Assembly: GCA_024226315.1 (NCBI GenBank)
Contig: JAAELT010000254.1
Span: 1 to 49,739, forward strand
Direction: 5' to 3'
Origin: a bacterium
GTDB taxonomy: Bacteria > Acidobacteriota > Thermoanaerobaculia > Multivoradales > J023
Length of the DNA stretch: 49,739 nucleotides
The number at the start of each line of letters is the position of its first letter. The stretch's first letter is position 1. Below are positions 43,740 through 49,739 of this stretch, piece after piece. Both the position numbers and the translations under genes were made by a program. The notes beneath the pieces are model-generated. The model was not told where the DNA came from. It made no database searches and saw only the letters and a list, made by a program, of their open reading frames with translations.

Positions 43740-45046
43740 CGGTGGACGAGCGCCTTTTCGAAGTGCTCGAGGCCCTGCGCGAGGAGGGTTGGCCGGAAGT
43801 CGAAGTCTTCCACAAGAGAGGCCGATCGCGGACCATGCGGACCACCGCGTACGGTGAAACCACCTCGCTGCGGCAGGAAGAAGGATGGGCGGTGCGCGCC
43901 GGTGACAGCAGGCGTTCTTTCTTCTATGCCGCGAGCGGCCCGCCGCGCCCGGACGCCGGGTGGCCGGAGGCGGACGGCCAGGGACTGCGGCTGCCCTCGG
44001 CACGGCCGGTGCCATCGTGGACGGCGCCGTCGTCCCTCGACGCGCCGTTGATCGGCGAGGTCGAAGCGCGGGGATTCCTGGAGGGGCTGGCGCGGGCGCT
44101 CGATCAGGAGGTCCCGGGATCGCGCCTGCTCGCCGCCCACCTCGACGACGGATCGAGCGAGAGCCAGCTGCTGTCGAGCCGCGACGTCGCCGCGACCGTC
44201 CGCCAACGGGTCGCCTCGCTCCATCTCGACGCCGTCGGACCAGGCGAGGGCCAGCGCGGCGTCTCTCTGGACGTGGCGCAGCGCGAGGTGCGACGTTTCA
44301 GTCCAACGGCGCTCGCGAGCCGTCTGGCAGACCTGTTGCTGGTCAGCGGCAAGGGCATCGCGCGGGTCCGCGATCGAGGCGAGTTTCTCTTGGCCCCGAC
44401 GGTGGCCGCGGGCCTGCTGGCGGCACTGTCGGATCTCTGGGTCGGACCCGAGGCCGAGTCGCGCCTGGCCGCGCTGGTTGACCGGGGCGGTCGCTTCGGC
44501 AGTCCCGCCCTGACCCTGATCGACGACGGCCGCCTTCCCGGCGGCGTGCTGGCGGCGCCGCACGACGGCGAAGGGCAGCCGACTCGCGAAGTGGTGCTGG
44601 TAGAGGAAGGCACTTTTCGTCAGCCCCTGGTCGCCTGGTGGCAGACCAGAAGCCCAAAGCTCGCTTCGGCCTGCAGCCGGCGCCCGGGATGGCGGGATCT
44701 GCCGCGGCCCGGCCCGACCCATCTCTATCTGCGACCCGACCCCTCGCTACGCGTCGCCTCTCTGCTCGAAAACCTGGGACGAGGCTATTATCTGATCGGT
44801 CTGGCGGGAGCGCCACGGATCGAACCGGGCTACGGCCGCTTCGCCGCACCGGTCGACGGTTTCGCCATCGCCGGCGGCCGGCCGACCGGACCGGTGACGG
44901 GGACGTGGCTCGTCGGTTCCGTCTCCGCTCTGTTCAAGGGAATCGTCGCCGTCGCCCGCGATCTGACCTTCTCGACCGTGGGCGCCGGCTTGGTGGGCTC
45001 GCCCACACTGCTGGTCAAAGGACTGGAGCTGCGACAGCAGCCCTGA
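43736..45046 (+). CDS. PmbA/TldE-like partner of TldD
   Basis: 436 aa, related in fold to the preceding gene but lacking HExxxH, as expected for the inactive TldE (PmbA) half of TldD-TldE proteases. It shares segments such as ALVDRGGRFGSPALTLIDDG and LVEEGTFRQPLVAW. The TTG start at 43736 overlaps the tldD stop (TTGA); GTG at 43742 is the alternative. 15 bp before ychF. Confidence 0.78.
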   Translation: MTVDERLFEVLEALREEGWPEVEVFHKRGRSRTMRTTAYGETTSLRQEEGWAVRAGDSRRSFFYAASGPPRPDAGWPEADGQGLRLPSARPVPSWTAPSSLDAPLIGEVEARGFLEGLARALDQEVPGSRLLAAHLDDGSSESQLLSSRDVAATVRQRVASLHLDAVGPGEGQRGVSLDVAQREVRRFSPTALASRLADLLLVSGKGIARVRDRGEFLLAPTVAAGLLAALSDLWVGPEAESRLAALVDRGGRFGSPALTLIDDGRLPGGVLAAPHDGEGQPTREVVLVEEGTFRQPLVAWWQTRSPKLASACSRRPGWRDLPRPGPTHLYLRPDPSLRVASLLENLGRGYYLIGLAGAPRIEPGYGRFAAPVDGFAIAGGRPTGPVTGTWLVGSVSALFKGIVAVARDLTFSTVGAGLVGSPTLLVKGLELRQQP

Positions 45047-45061
45047 GAGGAAACAAGAGTC

Positions 45062-46138
45062 ATGCAACTGGGAATTCTCGGACTGGCCAAGGCCGGTAAG
45101 ACCACGCTCTTCAACATACTGACCTCCTCGCGGCAGGACACCGACAAGTTCTCGGCGTCGCAAAAGACCCACATTGCGGTGGCCAAGGTGCCGGACCCGC
45201 GCCTGGCACGACTGCGCGACCTCTTCGAGCCACGCCGCTATGTCCCCGCGACCGTCGAGTACTACGACATTCCCGGAATCCAGAAAGGCGGCGGGCCTCA
45301 GAGCCTCGACCTGGCGCAACTGCGGACCGTCGATGCCCTGGTCCATGTCGTCCGGGCGTTCGAAGACCCGGAGCTGCCGCATCCGGACGGCAGCGTCGAT
45401 CCGGAGCGCGACGTCGAGACCGTCGATCTGGAGCTGATCCTGGCCGACCACGAGGTAGTGGAACGCCGCCTCGAACGCCTCGCCAAGTCGGCGAAGGGGG
45501 GCCTCAGCGACGACGAGGCGCGCGAGCAGAAGCTGCTCCGGGAAACGGTGCTGCCCGCCCTGGAGCAGGAGAAGCCGCTGCGGGACATCGAGCTCGGTCC
45601 AGAGGAGGAGAAGAGACTGCGCGGTTTTCAGTTGTTGTCTTCGAAACCGATCCTGATCGTTCTCAACGTCTCGGAGGACCGGGTCGCGGCGGATCGCCCG
45701 GCAGACCTCGACTCGAGCGCCGGGGGCGGTGGCAGCTCGCGCCGGGTGATCGTCAGCGCCCCGATCGAGGACGAGATCTCGCAGCTCAGTCCGGAAGAGC
45801 AGCAGGAGTTTCTGCAGGACCTGGGCCTCGAAGAGCCGAGCCTTGATCGCGTGCTGAGGGCGAGCTTCGAGCTACTCGGCCGGATCGCGTTCTTCACCGT
45901 CGGCGAAGACGAGGTCCGCGCCTGGACCATCCGGCGCGGCACCCGTGCTAGGGAAGCGGCTGGCACCATCCACTCGGACCTCGCCCGCGGTTTCATCCGC
46001 GCCGAGGTCATCGCCTGGGACGAGCTGCTGCGCGTCGGATCGATGGCCGCCGCGCGCGATCAGGGCGTGCTACGCCTGGAGGGCAAAGAATACGTGGTCG
46101 CGGACGGCGAAGTGGTACACGTCCGCTTCAACGTGTGA
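45062..46138 (+). CDS. ychF: Obg-like ATPase YchF
   Basis: 358 aa. G1 LGLAKAGKTT, G3 DIPG, the unusual NVSE in place of NKxD that favours ATP over GTP, and the C-terminal TGS domain (VRAWTIRRGTRAREAAGTIHSD). YchF binds ribosomes and is linked to stress and oxidant responses. Its stop overlaps the opposite TPR gene by 11 bp. Confidence 0.93.
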   Translation: MQLGILGLAKAGKTTLFNILTSSRQDTDKFSASQKTHIAVAKVPDPRLARLRDLFEPRRYVPATVEYYDIPGIQKGGGPQSLDLAQLRTVDALVHVVRAFEDPELPHPDGSVDPERDVETVDLELILADHEVVERRLERLAKSAKGGLSDDEAREQKLLRETVLPALEQEKPLRDIELGPEEEKRLRGFQLLSSKPILIVLNVSEDRVAADRPADLDSSAGGGGSSRRVIVSAPIEDEISQLSPEEQQEFLQDLGLEEPSLDRVLRASFELLGRIAFFTVGEDEVRAWTIRRGTRAREAAGTIHSDLARGFIRAEVIAWDELLRVGSMAAARDQGVLRLEGKEYVVADGEVVHVRFNV

Positions 46139-47216
46139 CTCTCTCGATCGGTTCCGCCGGCAGCAGCCGGAGCTCCAGGCGGCCCGTGCTGGCAGGTGCG
46201 GCGGGCCGGTAGCGCGGCCGGCGCCCGGAAGGCGTGGTGCCGCTGGACGTCGTGCCGGAACCCGAGGTCCCGCCGCGCGGACGGAGAGAGGGGCGGGGCC
46301 GCTCGCGGCCGGTGTTGGCGCTGCCCGAACGCCCGCCGCCCACGCCGATCGCGGGCCCCCGCCGACTCGCCGATCCGACGGGACCAGCACCCTGCGACTG
46401 TCCAACGGAGGAACCGACCTCGAGGTCGTCCTTGGTGAGCGACCGGCGGTCTGCTTCGTCCGCCTCGGCTTCTTCGTCGTCCTCGAGGCCTTCTTCGTCC
46501 TCGAGATCCTCCAGCTCGCCCTCTTCGGGATCGTCCTCCTCGAGCTCACGTCGCGCAGCGCGCTCGACGGACCGGGCCTCCGACCCCGGTTCGACCATGT
46601 CTTCCTGCCCCGGCTCGGCGGAGTCCTCGGGGTCGAGCATCAGCCCGACGATTCGTTCCGGCTCACCGTAGAGACGCGGCATGTCGGCGCTCGGAGACTC
46701 CGCGTAGTGCTTCGACTCGAGAAGCGCCGAGGTGGCGAGCTCGTTGTCGATGATGTGTGGGTTGATCTCGGGAAAGGTCAGCTCGGGATCGAGAGCGAAC
46801 GCCTGAGCGTAGTGTTTGACGGCCGGTGATCGCCGGCCCCTGGATTCGTACAGCATGCCGAGCTGGTAATGCGCCCGGGCGTGGCCGGGGTCGAGCTCGA
46901 GCAGGCTCTCGAACTCGGCCTGCGCCTGCCGCCGCAGGCCGTTCTGCTGCAGGAGAACGCCCAGGTTGAATCGCGGCAGGGCGCTCTCCGCATCGAGCTC
47001 GATCGCCTTGCGGTACGCCTCGGTGGCCTCTTCGTGGTCGCCGTCGAGCACCAGGAGGTTCCCGAGGTCGTTGTGAGCCGCGGCGTCGTACGGCTGGTCG
47101 GAGACCAGCTGGCGCTGAGCCGCCAGGGCCTCGCCCAGGTTGGGGGGAGAGCCCGCGGCCACCGTCAATACGGCAACCAGGGTAGCGCTCAGGATCGCGA
47201 AAGCGGTTCTGGCCAA
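46128..47216 (-). CDS. Secreted TPR protein with disordered tail
   Basis: 362 aa. Signal peptide (residues 1-21), three to four TPR units (HNDLGNLLVLDGDHEEATEAY, LPRFNLGVLLQQNG, ARAHYQLGMLYE), then a long acidic region (EDDPEEGELEDLEDEE) and a Gly/Arg/Ser/Thr-rich, probably disordered C-terminus. Ribosome site AGAAGGAG is strong. Unknown function; the repeated acidic and basic tail may bind partners or nucleic acids. Confidence 0.68.
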   Translation of the reverse strand: MARTAFAILSATLVAVLTVAAGSPPNLGEALAAQRQLVSDQPYDAAAHNDLGNLLVLDGDHEEATEAYRKAIELDAESALPRFNLGVLLQQNGLRRQAQAEFESLLELDPGHARAHYQLGMLYESRGRRSPAVKHYAQAFALDPELTFPEINPHIIDNELATSALLESKHYAESPSADMPRLYGEPERIVGLMLDPEDSAEPGQEDMVEPGSEARSVERAARRELEEDDPEEGELEDLEDEEGLEDDEEAEADEADRRSLTKDDLEVGSSVGQSQGAGPVGSASRRGPAIGVGGGRSGSANTGRERPRPSLRPRGGTSGSGTTSSGTTPSGRRPRYRPAAPASTGRLELRLLPAEPIERVTR

Positions 47217-47302
47217 GGTGGTCTCCTTCTTCTATGGTGCTTCGTTCGACACAATCTTGTCGATAATGTCTGCATGGTTCGTTCCGAGACTCGATGGCTC
47301 GG

Positions 47303-47887
47303 CTATCCTCGGCCGTCGCGAATCGGCTTCGCCTTGAGCTTCATCTTGCCGTCCTGGACCGCGATGCGGAACTGAATTTCGCTGCAGCCGGTCTTGGCGC
47401 GGATGGCTTCGACTTGACGGTCGATGTAAGAGTGAAATCGTTCGAGGTCCATGTTGGGTTTCTGACCGTGGTGCTGGTAGAGCCCGCCGTAGAGTGCCTT
47501 GACAGCCGTGGCGTCGGCCTGGCGGCCCAGCACCACGCCTCGCATGGGATCCGGCAACGAGCCCGCGGCCTCGTCCTGGTGCCGTGCGCTGAGCTCCCGT
47601 TCCCTCAGGCGACGGCCGAAGAGATCGAGCTGGCTCTGGAACTGCGATTCCAGGGTGCCGAGGCGAAAATTCACGGCCGCCCCCTTGAGATTCGCGCTCC
47701 GCAGCCGGCGAAGCTCGACCATGATCCGATCACGCAGCTCTTCCGGCGGAAGCTTCAGGTCTCCGGCGATGAAACGCTGGCCCTGGACACGGAACTGCTG
47801 AATCAGCGAAGCCAGCCGGTCGATCTCCCGATCGAGCTTCTTGCCGGTATCGGCGTTCGAGTCTTGTGTTTTGACGGCGTTTCTCAT
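47303..47887 (-). CDS. MXAN_5187 C-terminal-domain-like protein
   Basis: 194 aa, cytoplasmic, mostly helical: helices with LDREIDRLASLIQQFRVQGQR and ELRDRIMVELRRLRSA, then a C-terminal region with KPNMDLERFHSYIDRQVEAIRAKTG and a short beta strand (IQFRIAVQDGKMKLKAKP). The C-terminal part resembles the MXAN_5187 C-terminal domain of myxobacteria and acidobacteria; its role is unknown. 86 bp upstream of the TPR gene on the same strand. Confidence 0.6.
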   Translation of the reverse strand: MRNAVKTQDSNADTGKKLDREIDRLASLIQQFRVQGQRFIAGDLKLPPEELRDRIMVELRRLRSANLKGAAVNFRLGTLESQFQSQLDLFGRRLRERELSARHQDEAAGSLPDPMRGVVLGRQADATAVKALYGGLYQHHGQKPNMDLERFHSYIDRQVEAIRAKTGCSEIQFRIAVQDGKMKLKAKPIRDGRG

Positions 47888-48054
47888 GGTCGGTTCTCGA
47901 CTCGCTCCCGTTCGCGACCTCGATCTCGAGCGATCTCGCCGTAGAATCGACTCATGATTCTCCAGGCACCCATCCGGTGGCGGTTCGCGAAACTCGGCCC
48001 TGTCAACGGATTATACGCAGCGGCTGCCGCCAGGGTCCAAGGCGACCGGCCAGA

Positions 48055-49365
48055 ATGAGCGAACGCCGCCAGATCTTCATCGTCGAGGACCGAGCGTCGC
48101 TTCGCCGCCTGATGCGACGGGCGCTCGAGCAAGAGGGCTACGCCGTGACCACGGCGTCGAATGCCACTGACGGCATCCGCCTGTTGACCGAGAATCGATT
48201 CGACCTCGTGCTCACCGACCTGAAGCTGGGCGACGGCACGGGGATCGAGGTTCTGGCTGCCAGCCGTGAGCACCAGGGTACGGTGCCGGTGGTGGTGCTC
48301 ACTGCCTTCGGCACGATTACGGCGGCGGTCGAGGCGATGAAGTTGGGGGCCGTCGACTTTCTGGAGAAACCTCTCGAGATCGACGAGCTCTTCGAGCTGG
48401 TTCGCTCCCACCTCGGCACCGGCGCCTCGGTCGCGCGGTTCGAGCCGCCGGGAGCGCCACCGATCGTAGGTCGCCACCCCAGGCTGGCCGCCGCCCTGCG
48501 TCTGCTCGAGAAAGTGGCGGCCACGGGCTCGACGGTGCTGCTGACCGGCGAGAGCGGTACCGGCAAAGAGCTCTTCGCCCGCGCGGTCCACGCGTTGTCA
48601 CCACGCAGCGCGGGACGGTTCCTGGCGGTCAACTGCGCGGCCATCCCGGAAGCGTTGATGGAAAATGAGCTGTTCGGCCACGAGAAGGGCGCATTCACCG
48701 GTGCCTCGCGGCGCCAACGTGGACGCTTCGAGCTGGCCGCCGGCGGCACGATTTTTCTCGACGAGATCGGCGAGCTCAAGCTGGAGGTCCAGGGCAAGGT
48801 GTTGCGGGTGCTCGAGGAGCGCACCTTCGAGCGTGTCGGCGGCGGACTGTCGCAGACCGCCGACGCCCGGGTGGTGGCCGCCACCAATCGCGACTTACGG
48901 ACCATGGTCGAGAGCGGGGAATTCCGGCAAGATCTCTTCTACCGCCTCGACGTGTTCCCTATCGCCCTGCCGCCGCTGCGGGAGCGAGCCAGCGACGTCC
49001 CCCATCTCGTCCATCACCTGGTCCCGGAGATCGCGGAGCGCCTCGGTCTGGCGTCGCCGGAGATCTCGCCGGGGGGCCTGGAGCTGCTGGAGGCCCAGAG
49101 TTGGCCGGGCAACGTACGCCAGCTCGCCAACGTTCTCGAACGAGCCGTGATCGTGGGTGAGGGCCAGATGGTCCGGAGCCGGGACCTGCGACCTCTGCTC
49201 GAATCGGGCGCGCCGTCGAGCGAGCGCCAGCGGCTCCGCGACGCGCTGACCGAGACCGGCGGCGACAAGCGCCGCGCGGCGGAGATCCTGGGTGTCAGCT
49301 ACAGGACCCTGCAGCGCCGGATCCGAGAGTTCGATCTCGAAGGCTTCCCGAAGTACCGGGACTGA
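48055..49365 (+). CDS. NtrC-family sigma-54 response regulator
   Basis: 436 aa. Receiver domain 1-120 (FIVED, phosphoacceptor Asp55 in LVLTDLKLGDG, Lys105 in FLEKP); AAA+ domain about 140-365 with GESGTGKE (Walker A), the sigma-54-contacting GAFTGA loop, GTIFLDEIGEL (Walker B) and RVVAATNRDL; a Fis-type HTH at the end (DKRRAAEILGVSYRTLQRRI). It activates transcription with sigma-54 after phosphorylation. ATG at 48055; no adjacent histidine kinase. Confidence 0.95.
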   Translation: MSERRQIFIVEDRASLRRLMRRALEQEGYAVTTASNATDGIRLLTENRFDLVLTDLKLGDGTGIEVLAASREHQGTVPVVVLTAFGTITAAVEAMKLGAVDFLEKPLEIDELFELVRSHLGTGASVARFEPPGAPPIVGRHPRLAAALRLLEKVAATGSTVLLTGESGTGKELFARAVHALSPRSAGRFLAVNCAAIPEALMENELFGHEKGAFTGASRRQRGRFELAAGGTIFLDEIGELKLEVQGKVLRVLEERTFERVGGGLSQTADARVVAATNRDLRTMVESGEFRQDLFYRLDVFPIALPPLRERASDVPHLVHHLVPEIAERLGLASPEISPGGLELLEAQSWPGNVRQLANVLERAVIVGEGQMVRSRDLRPLLESGAPSSERQRLRDALTETGGDKRRAAEILGVSYRTLQRRIREFDLEGFPKYRD

Positions 49366-49407
49366 GCGGCGATGACGAAGGTGTTCATGCCGGGCACACA
49401 CAACAAA

Positions 49408-49433
49408 GTGGGCGGTGCCGAAGCACCGCCCAC
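49408..49433. terminator. Bidirectional hairpin terminator (UUCG loop on the minus strand)
   Basis: An 11-bp perfect stem (GTGGGCGGTGC at 49408-49418 with its complement at 49423-49433) closes a CGAA loop on the plus strand, which reads as the very stable C(UUCG)G loop on the minus strand. On the minus strand it is followed by TTTGTTGT, so it should end the gene at 49461; it also follows the plus-strand regulator by 42 bp. Confidence 0.8.
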
Positions 49434-49460
49434 TCGCTCTATCCGCTGACCGTCAGATCA

Positions 49461-49739
49461 CTAGCAGGAGCCGCCGACCACGTCCAGCAGCGCGGCGACA
49501 CACGCCGCCAGCTCGTCTGGATCGGTCACCGACTTGAAGGCCGGCATCGCGTCACCGGGGCCGAGGGCGGCACAACCGGGGCCGCTGCCTCCCAGCAGGC
49601 TGAGGTCCGGGGTCGCGATGGCGAAGGTGCCCATCGAACCGCTCAGGCTGGCTCCGCCTGCGGGAGGAGTCATGCACCCGGTGGCCGGAATGATGCCATT
49701 GGCGAACTGATTCCAAGCCAGGCTCGTGCCGGTGGTCCA
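49461..49739 (-). CDS. C-terminal end of a secreted protein (partial)
   Basis: At least 92 residues with no stop up to the window edge, so the gene continues beyond 49739. The visible part is Gly/Pro/Ser-rich with Cys pairs, ending with PAFKSVTDPDELAACVAALL, a helix resembling the end of a small c-type cytochrome, where Met often precedes a PxF; the haem motif would lie outside the window. An in-frame ATG at 49673 is probably not the start. Confidence 0.6.
   Translation of the reverse strand, partial: WTTGTSLAWNQFANGIIPATGCMTPPAGGASLSGSMGTFAIATPDLSLLGGSGPGCAALGPGDAMPAFKSVTDPDELAACVAALLDVVGGSC

Overview
The window is about 49.7 kb of high-GC bacterial chromosome with densely packed, often overlapping genes. 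It suggests a Gram-negative, diderm bacterium: it encodes BamD, CpoB, RseP, TonB/ExbB/ExbD, a lytic transglycosylase and lipoproteins. Several features resemble Acidobacteriota, possibly the Thermoanaerobaculia side: a DUF4388 protein inside a TolQ/TolR/TonB operon, an HRDVSPQN-type Ser/Thr kinase, a small stand-alone Fis-type HTH protein, a PASTA lipid-anchor-like protein, and an MXAN_5187-like protein. This is an inference from gene content. A myxobacterium-like relative is the main alternative, and no rRNA is present to settle it.

Positions 1-6,150 form an accessory region. It opens with an IS91-type (HUH, Y2) transposase and a small zinc-ribbon gene, followed by a YdjM-like membrane protein. 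From about 2.4 to 3.2 kb lie remnants of dead genes (a methyltransferase tail and an Rpn-type nuclease fragment). A compact module at 3.2-4.3 kb follows: palindrome, 10-bp-period repeats, promoter, winged-HTH protein and a 59-aa single-pass membrane protein, flanked by a 12-bp direct repeat. Next comes a three-gene minus-strand cassette (TIGR04255-family protein, a 173-aa partner coupled by an ATGA overlap, and a 134-aa protein), split by a tract carrying stops in all six frames. This is the best place to look for something undescribed.

Positions 6.2-9.45 kb are transitional: a DUF1622 membrane protein, a secreted zincin-like metallopeptidase, a TerC/YgdQ gene reduced by internal deletion to 76 aa, a secreted thermonuclease and a truncated B3/4-domain gene. 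Two divergent glycosyltransferases follow (9.4-12.3 kb).

Positions 12.3-26.8 kb are mostly core genes on the plus strand: truA, cdsA, rseP, a PASTA protein, rpe, bamD and cpoB, then a LysM protein and a Fis-like regulator from their own promoter, a lytic transglycosylase, tatA (minus), a nearly leaderless small gene before rlmN, pgeF (minus), then gatB-ftsE-ftsX joined by 4-nt overlaps. Together these serve envelope building, cell division and translation fidelity.

Positions 26.8-32.9 kb are on the minus strand: yebC-ruvC, then a six-gene ExbB-ExbD-ExbD-TonB-DUF4388-TPR operon whose promoter overlaps the ruvC terminator. A large kinase with a degenerate receiver domain follows on the plus strand, then a small coiled-coil gene, accD and folC. 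Minus-strand genes are glyA, rpiB, a histone-H1-like Lys/Ala-rich protein and an acyl-CoA carboxylase beta subunit. The plus strand then carries a TldD/TldE-like pair and ychF. The window closes with two minus-strand genes, a sigma-54 response regulator, a strong two-way hairpin terminator and the 3' end of a secreted protein gene that runs off the edge. I found no tRNA, rRNA or CRISPR array.
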